Shown here: positions 1 through 6,158 of the stretch, piece after piece
How the letters are laid out: every line of letters starts with the position of its first letter
Position numbering within the stretch: the stretch's first letter is position 1
Assembly (NCBI GenBank): GCA_903833025.1
Contig: CAILDT010000229.1
Span: 1 to 6,197, forward strand
DNA from: an uncultured Bacteroidota bacterium
GTDB lineage: Bacteria > Bacteroidota > Bacteroidia > 2-12-FULL-35-15
DNA length: 6,197 nt
Direction: 5' to 3'
Notes under the pieces: generated by a model
Database searches by the model: none
What the model saw: the letters and a program-made list of their open reading frames with translations, nothing else
What the model was told of the DNA's origin: nothing
Program-made: the position numbers and the translations under genes

Positions 1-576
1 CTTTCTAAACCTTGGAATACTAATGGTATTACTGGCGTAAGTAATTTTATTCGTAAGCTTTGGAGGTTATATCATAACGGAGATGTGCTTAATGTTTCTG
101 ATGAACCTGCTACAAAGCCCGAACTAAAGGTGCTACACAAAACTATTAAAAAGATTGTTTCTGATATTGAAGGTTTTTCTTTTAATACTTCTGTAAGTAA
201 TTTTATGATTTGTGTTAATGAATTAACAGAATTAAAATGTAACAAAAGAGAAATATTAGAACCTCTTGCAATTATTATTGCTCCTTATGCGCCTCATTTG
301 GCAGAAGAACTTTGGAATCAATTGGGACATGAGGAAAGTATTACTTATGCTACTTTCCCTGATTGTAAAGAAGAATATTTAATTGAATCAGCTTTTAATT
401 ATCCTGTTTCATTCAATGGCAAAACACGTTTCTTTAAAGAGTATGATTTATCTTTAACAAAAGAAATGCTCGAAAAAGAAGTGCTTATGTTGGAACAAAC
501 TCAAAAATATTTGGAAGGAAAAACGCCGAAGAAAATAATAGTGGTGCATAATAAGATTGTGAATATTGTCATTTAG
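1..576 (+). CDS. leuS: Leucyl-tRNA synthetase, C-terminal part (5' end outside window)
   Basis: Class I aminoacyl-tRNA synthetase that charges tRNA-Leu with leucine in the cytoplasm. The frame is open from base 1 to the TAG at 574-576, so 191 C-terminal codons are present; the catalytic domain with its HIGH and KMSKS motifs would lie upstream of the window. The visible part holds the end of the anticodon-binding helical bundle: SKPWNTNGITGVSNFIRKLW at the start, then APYAPHLAEELW (280-315), a hallmark of LeuRS and its close relatives. It ends in the small C-terminal domain, with KYLEGKTPKK followed by IVVHNKIVNIVI; the usual LeuRS ending has the same GK.PKK..VV..KIVNIV pattern. A GTG at 85 could be miscalled as a start, but the homology runs unbroken upstream of it. 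I see no frameshift or missing segment. The next gene begins 45 bp downstream on the same strand. Confidence 0.97.
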   Translation, partial: LSKPWNTNGITGVSNFIRKLWRLYHNGDVLNVSDEPATKPELKVLHKTIKKIVSDIEGFSFNTSVSNFMICVNELTELKCNKREILEPLAIIIAPYAPHLAEELWNQLGHEESITYATFPDCKEEYLIESAFNYPVSFNGKTRFFKEYDLSLTKEMLEKEVLMLEQTQKYLEGKTPKKIIVVHNKIVNIVI

Positions 577-621
577 TCATACTATTATAATGGCACATCG
601 TTTGTAAAATCATTTAAACAA

Positions 622-1461
622 ATGAAAAAGAAAATGAAAAAATACATCCTTATTGATAGTGCGGCGATACTTATAGTTATTGCTTTATTTTCATTCAAAT
701 CAGAAAAACAACTTCCCGAAATACAGAATGATGGAGATGTTAAAACACTTCCATTGGTAAGAAACGATGCATTTAAACGTGGCGAAAAGCTTGTTTTTAG
801 ATTACACTACGGAATTTTAGATGCTGGAGAGGCTACACTTGGTATTACGGATGAACAAAAAGAAATATTAGGTCGTAAAACATTTCACGTGGTAGGATTA
901 GGAATTACCAAAGGTGCTTTTGAGTTTTTCTACAGCGTTCGCGACCGCTACGAAACATTTATTGACGAACAATCTATTATCCCTTGGGTATTTATCAGGA
1001 ACGTAAACGAAGGCGGATATAAGATAGAGCAGTATTATGTTTTTAACCATTTAATGAAAAAAGTGGATGTGGGCGGAGGCGAAACATTCCCTATAGAACC
1101 CAATATGCAGGATATGTTATCTGCATTTTATTGCGCCAGAACGATGGATTTATCAGGAGCTAAGGAAGGCGAAATGTATTCTATCAATTGTTTTATGGAT
1201 AAAGAAGTGTGGCCCCTTAAAATAAAATTTATCGGCAGAGAAACTATTACTACTGATTTAGGAACGTTTAAATGTTTGAAATTTCGCCCGATAGTTCAAA
1301 AAGGAAGAGTGTTTAAACACGAGGAAGATTTGAACGTTTGGATAACCGATGATAAAAACCACATTGTAATTAAAGGACAAGCTGATGTGTTGGTAGGTTC
1401 TATAAAAGCCGAACTAACAAGTTATTCTGGGCTTGCAAACCCTGTTTCTAAGGTAGAATAA
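622..1461 (+). CDS. DUF3108 domain-containing envelope protein
   Basis: A 279-residue protein of the DUF3108 family, whose biochemical function is unknown. The N-terminus is basic (KKKMKK) and followed by a hydrophobic stretch at about residues 8-24, which reads as a signal peptide or N-terminal anchor. No cysteine follows it, so it is not an obvious lipoprotein; the rest should lie in the periplasm or at the outer membrane. Family signatures are GEKLVFRLHYGILDAGEATL (residues 54-73), a YET.ID segment near 110, QDMLSAFYCAR (163-173), KCLKFRP.V..GR.F (217-231) and VWITDDKN followed by GSIKAEL (239-265). Length is close to what I expect for the family. The ATG at 622 is used because it keeps the full basic N-region; an ATG at codon 5 would also work. 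There is no Shine-Dalgarno sequence. In Bacteroidota this family often sits next to tryptophan 2,3-dioxygenase (recalled, not searched), as it does here. Confidence 0.85.
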   Translation: MKKKMKKYILIDSAAILIVIALFSFKSEKQLPEIQNDGDVKTLPLVRNDAFKRGEKLVFRLHYGILDAGEATLGITDEQKEILGRKTFHVVGLGITKGAFEFFYSVRDRYETFIDEQSIIPWVFIRNVNEGGYKIEQYYVFNHLMKKVDVGGGETFPIEPNMQDMLSAFYCARTMDLSGAKEGEMYSINCFMDKEVWPLKIKFIGRETITTDLGTFKCLKFRPIVQKGRVFKHEEDLNVWITDDKNHIVIKGQADVLVGSIKAELTSYSGLANPVSKVE

Positions 1462-1501
1462 CTTTCTGATAAATATCATATTTCCTATTTATCTTTTTAT
1501 C

Positions 1502-1509
1502 TAACTTCG
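1502..1509 (+). promoter_or_regulatory. Possible Bacteroidota -7 box upstream of tryptophan 2,3-dioxygenase
   Basis: TAACTTCG is one mismatch from the Bacteroidota -7 consensus TAnnTTTG and lies 31 bp before the ATG at 1541. No clear TTG -33 element is seen at the expected distance upstream. Between the box and the start is a tandem TTTATAA TTTATAA (1518-1531), an AT-rich leader typical of these organisms. This is a pattern match only. Confidence 0.35.
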
Positions 1510-1540
1510 CGCCTATATTTATAATTTATAATCTCTGCAA

Positions 1541-2509
1541 ATGGAATTGAAACCCGAAATAATAGAACGAATAAAACTGCTTGATGAAAAATATCAGGCA
1601 ATGGGACAGGATTTATCTTCCTATCTCGATGGGCTGCTTTATACCGATTACCTTACCTATTGGGATTATATTCATCTCGATACGTTATTGAGTTTGCAAA
1701 ATCCAAGGACAAATATACCTGATGAAAAAATATTTATAATGTATCATCAGGTAACTGAATTGTATTTTAAATTATGCCTACACGAATACAATCAAATTGC
1801 AGAGAAAGAAAACATTGATGTTAAATTTTTTACTGCCCGTATTTCTCGTATCAATCGTTATTTCGATGCACTTATCTCTTCGTTTGATATTATGGTGGAT
1901 GGTATGGACCCGCAACAGTTTCTTAAATTTCGTATGAGTCTTTTACCTGCAAGCGGCTTTCAATCCGGACAATATAGGATGATAGAAATTTGTTCTACTA
2001 CTTTTAAAAATCTTGTTGCAAAGGATGTTCGAGATAAATTTAAAGAAGAAACAACTGATGAAGAGATAGAAAAAATGTATGAACATATTTATTGGAAAGC
2101 AGGAGCAACGGAATTAGCAACAGGTAAAAAAACATTAACACTTATACAGTTTGAAGAAAAATATCAGCAACAATTTATTTTTCTTGCAAAAAAATTTAAG
2201 AAAACAAATCTTCTTTCCATTTATAAATCTTTGTCGAAAGAAGACCAAGAAAATGAACAATTAAAATTAGCACTTCGCCAAATGGATGTGAATGTAAATA
2301 TTAATTGGCCCCTTTCTCATTATAAATCCGCTGTTAGATATTTGCAAAAAGACCCCGAAGATATTGCTGCAACAGGTGGAACAAACTGGCAAAAATATTT
2401 GCCTCCTCGTTTTCAGAAAAGAATATTTTATCCTGAACTATGGAGTAAGGAAGAATTAGAAGAGTGGGGAAAAGCGTGGGTAAAAAGTGTGGTGTTCAAT
2501 CACAAATAA
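1541..2509 (+). CDS. kynA: Tryptophan 2,3-dioxygenase
   Basis: Heme enzyme that opens the indole ring of L-tryptophan with O2 to give N-formylkynurenine, the first step of the kynurenine pathway; cytoplasmic and normally a homotetramer. Compared from memory with the Xanthomonas enzyme, the active-site positions are present. LTYWDYIHLDTLLSLQ (residues 38-53) matches the segment that reaches into the neighbouring subunit's site. F65 and H69 in FIMYHQ correspond to Phe51 and the distal His55. F127 and R131 in FLKFR correspond to Tyr113 (Phe in the human enzyme) and the carboxylate-binding Arg117. PASGFQSGQYRMIE (136-149) is the family signature. H260 corresponds to the heme ligand His240, and T278 in ATGG to Thr254. 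The usual TGGSSG is TGGTNW here. At 322 residues the length is normal. No kynureninase, formamidase or other kynurenine-pathway gene is in the window. Its stop is one base from the stop of the convergent DAHP synthase gene. Confidence 0.93.
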   Translation: MELKPEIIERIKLLDEKYQAMGQDLSSYLDGLLYTDYLTYWDYIHLDTLLSLQNPRTNIPDEKIFIMYHQVTELYFKLCLHEYNQIAEKENIDVKFFTARISRINRYFDALISSFDIMVDGMDPQQFLKFRMSLLPASGFQSGQYRMIEICSTTFKNLVAKDVRDKFKEETTDEEIEKMYEHIYWKAGATELATGKKTLTLIQFEEKYQQQFIFLAKKFKKTNLLSIYKSLSKEDQENEQLKLALRQMDVNVNINWPLSHYKSAVRYLQKDPEDIAATGGTNWQKYLPPRFQKRIFYPELWSKEELEEWGKAWVKSVVFNHK

Positions 2510-2516
2510 ATTATTT
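2504..2516. repeat. AT-only palindrome spanning two convergent stop codons
   Basis: AAATAA and TTATTT flank a single A at 2510, a perfect inverted repeat centred exactly between the TAA of tryptophan 2,3-dioxygenase (2507-2509) and the TAA of the minus-strand DAHP synthase (2511-2513). A wider GTGGT/ACCAC pair (2489-2493 and 2521-2525) encloses it. The stem is AT-only and weak, so a role in transcription termination is possible but not shown. Confidence 0.4.
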
Positions 2517-3614
2517 CTTAACCACTTTATTCATTACTTCCGTTTGTCTGCGGATGGATTCATCGTGTATCAATTGATATAAACCTTTGATAAATTCTTT
2601 AGGCAATCCTATTTGATTACCACTCTCAATGCTTGATTCAATAAGTTTTTTCCAATGCGCTACCTGTAGAATAGTAATATTGTTTTCTCTTTTGTATTCC
2701 CCAATCTGCGAAGAAACAGCCATACGCTTGGCTATTACTTCTAATATATCATTATCTAATTTATTAATAATACAACGAAGCTCTTCCAGCTTTGTCTGAA
2801 GCTCAATGTTTTCAATAGAAGAAGAACGTATTTGTAAATCATCAATAATTTCTTTGAGCTGATACGGTGTTACCTGTTGCTTCGCATCACTAAGAGCAAC
2901 GGAGGGATTGCAATGTGTTTCAATCATCAAACCATCCATATCCATATCCATGGCCTTTTGCGCAATGTATGGAATAAGTTCAGGAGTTCCTCCTATATGC
3001 GAAGGGTCACAAATAACAGGCAATTCAGGGCAGGCAGTTTTTAAATCAATTGCTAAATCCCATTTAGGAGAATTACGAAAAGGTCCGTTATCATAGGATT
3101 GGAACCCACGATGAATGGCAGCAATCTTTGTTATGCCAGCATTATTAACACGTTCCAAAGCACCTGCCCATAGTTGCAAATCAGGATAGATAGGATTTTT
3201 TACAAACACAGGAATATTAACTCCTTTGAGGGCATCCGCAATTTCCTGAACAGAAAAAGGATTAACTGTTGTGCGAGCACCTATCCATAAAATATCAATG
3301 CCATGTTTCAAACATTCCTCCACGTGATTTGCTGTTGCAACTTCGGTAGAAGTAAGTAAACCGGTTTCTTGTTTTACTGTTTGCATCCATTTTAAACCAA
3401 TGTTTCCAACACCTTCAAAGGTATTGGGTCGAGTACGTGGTTTCCAAATGCCAGCTCTGAAAATACTATTGGGATAAAACAAAGCGATTTGTTTTGCTGT
3501 ATCCAGCATTTGTTCCTCACTTTCAGCACTGCAAGGACCAGCAATAAGTAAAGGTTTACTATAATTCGGGAACCAATTTTTTATTGGAGTAATATTTAAT
3601 TCGAGTTTCATCAT
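2511..3614 (-). CDS. Bifunctional DAHP synthase / chorismate mutase (C-terminal AroQ domain)
   Basis: The N-terminal domain condenses phosphoenolpyruvate and erythrose 4-phosphate to DAHP, the first shikimate-pathway step; the C-terminal domain converts chorismate to prephenate. Residues about 8-260 form a type I-beta (KDO8P synthase-like) DAHP synthase. LIAGPCSAES carries metal ligand C28, WKPRTRP (K58, R60) binds phosphoenolpyruvate, and IGARTT (112-117), AIHRGF (166-171), DPSHIGG (H206), IETH (E232) and LSD (D243) supply the remaining active-site and metal residues. Residues about 270-360 form an AroQ helical chorismate mutase domain, with R280, R297 and K308 at the expected positions, but H320 where E. 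coli has Arg51. In the Prevotella nigrescens homologue of the same architecture, the mutase domain mediates feedback inhibition by prephenate; I infer similar control here. The start is ATG 3614, with a second ATG directly after it. The 367-residue length suits the fusion. It is transcribed divergently from ftsX and converges on the dioxygenase. Confidence 0.94.
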   Translation of the reverse strand: MMKLELNITPIKNWFPNYSKPLLIAGPCSAESEEQMLDTAKQIALFYPNSIFRAGIWKPRTRPNTFEGVGNIGLKWMQTVKQETGLLTSTEVATANHVEECLKHGIDILWIGARTTVNPFSVQEIADALKGVNIPVFVKNPIYPDLQLWAGALERVNNAGITKIAAIHRGFQSYDNGPFRNSPKWDLAIDLKTACPELPVICDPSHIGGTPELIPYIAQKAMDMDMDGLMIETHCNPSVALSDAKQQVTPYQLKEIIDDLQIRSSSIENIELQTKLEELRCIINKLDNDILEVIAKRMAVSSQIGEYKRENNITILQVAHWKKLIESSIESGNQIGLPKEFIKGLYQLIHDESIRRQTEVMNKVVKK

Positions 3615-3628
3615 CGTTAATTATTCCA

Positions 3629-3636
3629 CAAAAGTA
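3629..3636 (-). promoter_or_regulatory. Possible -7 box for the DAHP synthase/chorismate mutase gene
   Basis: Read on the minus strand this is TACTTTTG, a full match to the Bacteroidota -7 consensus TAnnTTTG. It ends 15 bp upstream of the ATG at 3614, which would give a very short leader. No convincing TTG -33 element is visible upstream of it. A leader this short leaves no room for an attenuator between the box and the start codon. Confidence 0.4.
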
Positions 3637-3693
3637 TTGATAAATTACGAAACCATTTTCTTCCTTTGAAAAGAAATATTCTTATTAAAAATA

Positions 3694-3721
3694 AAACAAT
3701 GTTATTAACTCTTCATTGTTT
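3694..3721. repeat. Inverted repeat in the divergent intergenic region
   Basis: AAACAATG (3694-3701) and CATTGTTT (3714-3721) form a perfect 8-bp inverted repeat around a 12-nt spacer. With one bulged A at 3693 the pairing extends to about 3689-3725. It lies near the middle of the 198-bp gap (3615-3812) between two divergent genes. A regulator-binding site or a weak hairpin are both possible; chance is also possible in sequence this AT-rich. Apart from this and the -7 box at 3629-3636, I see nothing definite in the gap. Confidence 0.4.
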
Positions 3722-3812
3722 ATTTCATTCCAATTTTCAATTACCCTGTATAATTAAATTGACTAATTTTAACCGGACAAAAAATAGCATTCATCATTCT
3801 AAAACATAAAAC

Positions 3813-4682
3813 GTGTCGGATAAATATTCAAAACGCAAATTAGCAAGTTCCTCAATTACCACTGTAGTAAGTCTTTCATTGGTTTTGTTTATGCTCGGCT
3901 TGTTGGGTATAATTATACTTAACACTCAAAAAATAGCTAATAATTTTAAAGAGAACATTGGTTTTCAGGTAATATTAAATGATAATGCAAAGGAAGCAGA
4001 TGTAGAATTTTTAACCAAAACACTTGATGCTTCTCCTTACATTAAATCAACAGAATTTATTACAAAGGAAGAAGGGGCAGCTCGTTTCCAGAAGAAATTA
4101 GGAGAAGATTTCATCAGCTTTGCAGGTTATAATCCGTTGCTTTCGTCCATTGATGTGCACTTGAAAGCTGACTATGCAAATAATGACAGCATAAATTGGA
4201 TTGAAAAAAAGTTACTTCAAAATAAATTGGTGAAAGAAGTTTGGTATGAAAAATCGCTTGTGGCAATGGTGAATGAAAATGTTAAAACAATTGGTTTAGG
4301 AGTGCTAATCATTAGTGCATTGTTAATGATTATTGCATTGGCATTAATAAACAACACCATCCGACTGGCGATATACAGTAAACGATTTATTATAAAAACA
4401 ATGCAATTAGTTGGAGCTACGCAAAGTTTTATACGACGACCTTTTGTTTTAAAAGGAATTAAACACGGTATATATGGAGCAGTAACTGCTATTGCAATGC
4501 TCATTGGTTTACTTTATGTTTTACAAAAACAAGTCCCTGATTTAGCCGATTTGCAAGATGCAAATATGCTTGCTTCCTTGTTCGGTATAGTAATAATATT
4601 AGGAATAATTATTTCTTGGATTAGCACTTCCCTTGCAGTACGCAAGTATCTCCGTTTGAAATCAGACGATTTATATTATTAA
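3813..4682 (+). CDS. ftsX: Cell division protein FtsX (ABC transporter permease family)
   Basis: Inner-membrane partner of the FtsE ATPase. In studied bacteria FtsEX does not transport a substrate but passes the division signal to periplasmic peptidoglycan hydrolases or their activators. The 289-residue protein has the FtsX layout. A short basic cytoplasmic start leads to membrane segment 1 (about 15-38), then an extracytoplasmic domain (about 39-157) opening with NNFKENIGFQVILND. Three more membrane segments follow, at about 158-180, 217-237 and 253-275. The MQLVGATQSFIRRPFVLKG segment (197-215) is the conserved permease-type cytoplasmic loop. The start is GTG at 3813: an in-frame TAA lies at 3807-3809, and the next possible Met start (residue 27) is inside the first membrane helix. 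ftsE is not in the window, and in Bacteroidota it is commonly encoded elsewhere. The YqeY-type gene follows 44 bp downstream. Confidence 0.93.
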   Translation: MSDKYSKRKLASSSITTVVSLSLVLFMLGLLGIIILNTQKIANNFKENIGFQVILNDNAKEADVEFLTKTLDASPYIKSTEFITKEEGAARFQKKLGEDFISFAGYNPLLSSIDVHLKADYANNDSINWIEKKLLQNKLVKEVWYEKSLVAMVNENVKTIGLGVLIISALLMIIALALINNTIRLAIYSKRFIIKTMQLVGATQSFIRRPFVLKGIKHGIYGAVTAIAMLIGLLYVLQKQVPDLADLQDANMLASLFGIVIILGIIISWISTSLAVRKYLRLKSDDLYY

Positions 4683-4689
4683 ATTTTTA

Positions 4690-4697
4690 TATTTTTG
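4690..4697 (+). promoter_or_regulatory. Possible -7 box upstream of the GatB/YqeY gene
   Basis: TATTTTTG fits the TAnnTTTG consensus and lies in the 44-bp gap after ftsX, 29 bp before the ATG at 4727. No TTG is found 17-23 bp upstream, and the T-rich tract makes a chance match likely. The YqeY-type gene may instead be read through from ftsX. Confidence 0.3.
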
Positions 4698-4726
4698 TTT
4701 TTGAAAAATCATTAAAACCAATAACT

Positions 4727-5167
4727 ATGTTAGAAGAACAAATTAATGCAGATATAAAAACTGCAATGTTAGCTCGAGAAACAGCAAAATTAGAAGCATT
4801 ACGTGCTATTAAATCAGCAATTATACTTTTAAAAACTTCTGCCGAAGGGTATTCAGATGCTACAGAACAAAAAGCATTATTGAAAATGGTGAAGCAAAGA
4901 AAAGAAACTGCCGAAGTATATACTACTCAAAGCCGCCCTGAACTTGCGGAAGTGGAACTTGCTCAGGCATCAATCATTGAAGCCTATTTGCCAAAACAAA
5001 TGAACGAAGATGATGTTCGTTCAGAGGTTGAGAAAATAATATCTTCTGTTGGGGCTTCTTCTCCTGCCGATATGGGAAAAGTAATGGGTGCTGCTTCAAA
5101 GCAATTGGCGGGTAAAGCGGATGGGAAACTTATTTCAACAATAGTAAAAGAGTTGTTGAGTAAATAA
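4727..5167 (+). CDS. GatB/YqeY domain-containing protein
   Basis: A small cytoplasmic protein of the YqeY family, related to the C-terminal tRNA-binding domain of GatB, the amidotransferase subunit that makes Gln-tRNA or Asn-tRNA. The role of the stand-alone protein is not established. At 146 residues the length is typical. Signatures are ALRAIKSAI (residues 24-32) in the N-terminal helices, QRKETAEVYTTQSRPELAE (57-75), EAYLPKQM (85-92), and the C-terminal MGKVMGAASKQLAGKADGK (116-134) followed by a VK..L ending. The whole protein appears helical, with no signal peptide or membrane segment. It lies 44 bp after ftsX on the same strand, so co-transcription is plausible. Its stop is 7 bp from the stop of the convergent deacetylase gene. 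In other Bacteroidota I recall this gene beside ftsA/ftsZ, so its position after ftsX keeps it with a division gene. Confidence 0.9.
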   Translation: MLEEQINADIKTAMLARETAKLEALRAIKSAIILLKTSAEGYSDATEQKALLKMVKQRKETAEVYTTQSRPELAEVELAQASIIEAYLPKQMNEDDVRSEVEKIISSVGASSPADMGKVMGAASKQLAGKADGKLISTIVKELLSK

Positions 5168-5176
5168 TATTTTACT
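5159..5176. terminator. Weak AT-rich hairpin at a convergent gene end
   Basis: AGTAAA (5159-5164) and TTTACT (5171-5176) can pair around a 6-nt loop. The element covers the stop codon of the YqeY-type gene (5165-5167) and reaches the first bases of the minus-strand deacetylase stop (5175-5177). A T-run is present only in rudimentary form. It is placed where a two-way terminator would be needed, but the stem is short and AT-rich. Confidence 0.2.
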
Positions 5177-5942
5177 ATTTGAAATTCCTTGCATAATCAT
5201 CCATCGTAATAAATTCCGCTTTTGTTTTCAAATCAATTATTGTTTCTTCTAATCTTTGAAGCATAGCATTTCCGCTATGTTTGCTGATATATTTAGGGAG
5301 ATTATAATTTTTTATATCTGCAAATTCCCAGGGATGAAAATAAAGAGAAACTACTTTATCCCGCTTTAATGTTTGCTTCATCAGTAATTTAAAATACCAA
5401 AGTGGAAAGTTTTTAAAACTTAACCAAAACAATGGAACTCGTAAATTAGGAGAAACTGAAGTGGGTATATTTAAAACTTTCCCAACGTAAAAGGCGGTTC
5501 TGGGTTTATTCAAATGATTATATCTGCCCGGTATATAGGTCGGATTCATTGAGGAATTATAACTGTATCCTGCTTTTTCAATTTCCAAATCATTTACTGG
5601 AGCAAGCCGCGCCATTCGGAAACCTGTAACAGGCTTGTTAATTATTTCTTCTAATGTTTCTTTAGAAGTTTTTAAATCTTCTGCTTTAAAAGAGGAATGA
5701 TAAAAACCGTGTGAAGCGATTTCGTGTTTCAACGAAAGTGATTTTATTAAATCTCTTTGTTGTAAGGCATAATTGGCTGTAGTGAAAAAAGTACAGACAA
5801 CATTATGCTTCTCTAAAAGAGAAATTATTTTGTGAAGACCAATGGTTGAAACTTCAATTTGTTTTTCAAAAGCAACTGAGCTTCCATATTCTTCTGGAAC
5901 ATCAAATTCCTCCACATCAAATGTTAACAGTACTTTAATCAC
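5175..5942 (-). CDS. Polysaccharide deacetylase family protein (NodB-type)
   Basis: A carbohydrate esterase family 4-type enzyme, predicted to remove N- or O-acetyl groups from a sugar polymer with a bound divalent metal. The substrate cannot be read from the sequence. NodB motifs occur in order: LTFDVEEFD (residues 6-14) with D9 as likely catalytic base, ASHGFYH (76-82) with metal-ligand histidines H78 and H82, GFRMAR (107-112) with R109 of motif 3, and LYFHPWEF (200-207) with H203 of motif 5. SMNPTYIPGRYN (131-142) and PLFWLSFKNFPLW (170-182) recall a deacetylase subgroup common in Bacteroidota. At 255 residues it is little more than the catalytic domain, with no signal peptide, so it may act on a lipid-linked intermediate at the cytoplasmic face (inference). 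The start is GTG at 5942, giving MIKVLLTFDVEEF, with motif 1 at the expected place. Its start lies 3 bp after the stop of the upstream glycosyltransferase tail, suggesting translational coupling. Confidence 0.88.
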   Translation of the reverse strand: MIKVLLTFDVEEFDVPEEYGSSVAFEKQIEVSTIGLHKIISLLEKHNVVCTFFTTANYALQQRDLIKSLSLKHEIASHGFYHSSFKAEDLKTSKETLEEIINKPVTGFRMARLAPVNDLEIEKAGYSYNSSMNPTYIPGRYNHLNKPRTAFYVGKVLNIPTSVSPNLRVPLFWLSFKNFPLWYFKLLMKQTLKRDKVVSLYFHPWEFADIKNYNLPKYISKHSGNAMLQRLEETIIDLKTKAEFITMDDYARNFK

Positions 5943-5945
5943 AAC

Positions 5946-6158
5946 TTATACTTTTCTTTTAAAGACAATCGAATAAACGGTAATGAAATTTCGGAACTCG
6001 CGCATAAATGTTTTGAAACTCATTTTAGAAAGAATAATTCCTTCACGCAAAGAAATTTCGTGTGGTACAAGTTTTAATTTTTTTGTTTTAGCGATTATCA
6101 ATATGATCTTGATACCGGGATTTACGAGTCTGAACCGATACCGGTGGGGATATTGCAC
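5946..6158 (-). pseudogene. C-terminal tail of a probable family 2 glycosyltransferase, frame broken near window edge
   Basis: Seventy codons from a GTG at 6158 to the TAA at 5946-5948. The second half reads like the end of a dolichyl-phosphate-mannose-synthase-type family 2 glycosyltransferase: IAKTKKLKLVPHEISLRE resembles the AKK.G.KI.EVPI..R block, followed by SKMSFKTFMREFRNF, which resembles the usual GKSKMSF..F motif. Such enzymes transfer sugars to lipid carriers or growing glycans. The catalytic domain with its DxD motif is not in this reading frame: going upstream the frame meets a TAG at 6177-6179, and the other two minus-strand frames also contain stops by about 6094 and 6138. So this is a degraded gene, one with a frameshift, or a sequence or assembly error near the edge. 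A short independent protein is less likely. It ends 3 bp before the deacetylase start, which fits a shared surface-polysaccharide operon. Family assignment is by motif resemblance only. Confidence 0.45.
6111..6144. repeat. Short direct repeat GATACCGG x2
   Basis: GATACCGG occurs at 6111-6118 and 6137-6144, 26 bp apart, in a locally GC-richer patch (about 6111-6170) unlike the AT-rich surroundings. The 26-bp offset is not a multiple of three. It coincides with the stretch where the glycosyltransferase resemblance fades, so it may mark a small duplication or an assembly artefact. It may also be chance. Confidence 0.3.

Noticed and set aside
85..576. Independent 163-codon gene starting at GTG 85
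   Set aside because: The same frame is open from base 1 with typical leucyl-tRNA synthetase sequence (SKPWNTNGITGVSNF), so this is the interior of leuS.
586..591. TATAAT as a sigma-70-type -10 box before the DUF3108 gene
   Set aside because: No -35 hexamer lies at a suitable distance (TTGTCA is 14 bp away and TTGTGA 23 bp away), and Bacteroidota housekeeping promoters use -33/-7 elements instead; such hexamers are expected by chance in AT-rich sequence.
2908..3096. 62-codon plus-strand frame inside the DAHP synthase gene
   Set aside because: It lies opposite well-conserved DAHP synthase codons (DPSHIGG and IETH region) and its translation resembles no family; it is a shadow of the real gene.
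3759..3787. TTGACT with AAATAG as a promoter for ftsX
   Set aside because: The -10 match is poor and the promoter type does not fit Bacteroidota. The overlapping TAATTTTA (3764-3771) misses the final G of the -7 consensus and has no TTG upstream at the right spacing.
4217..4504. 95-codon minus-strand frame inside ftsX
   Set aside because: It is fully antisense to conserved FtsX membrane segments; its hydrophobic look follows from the complementary AT-rich codons.
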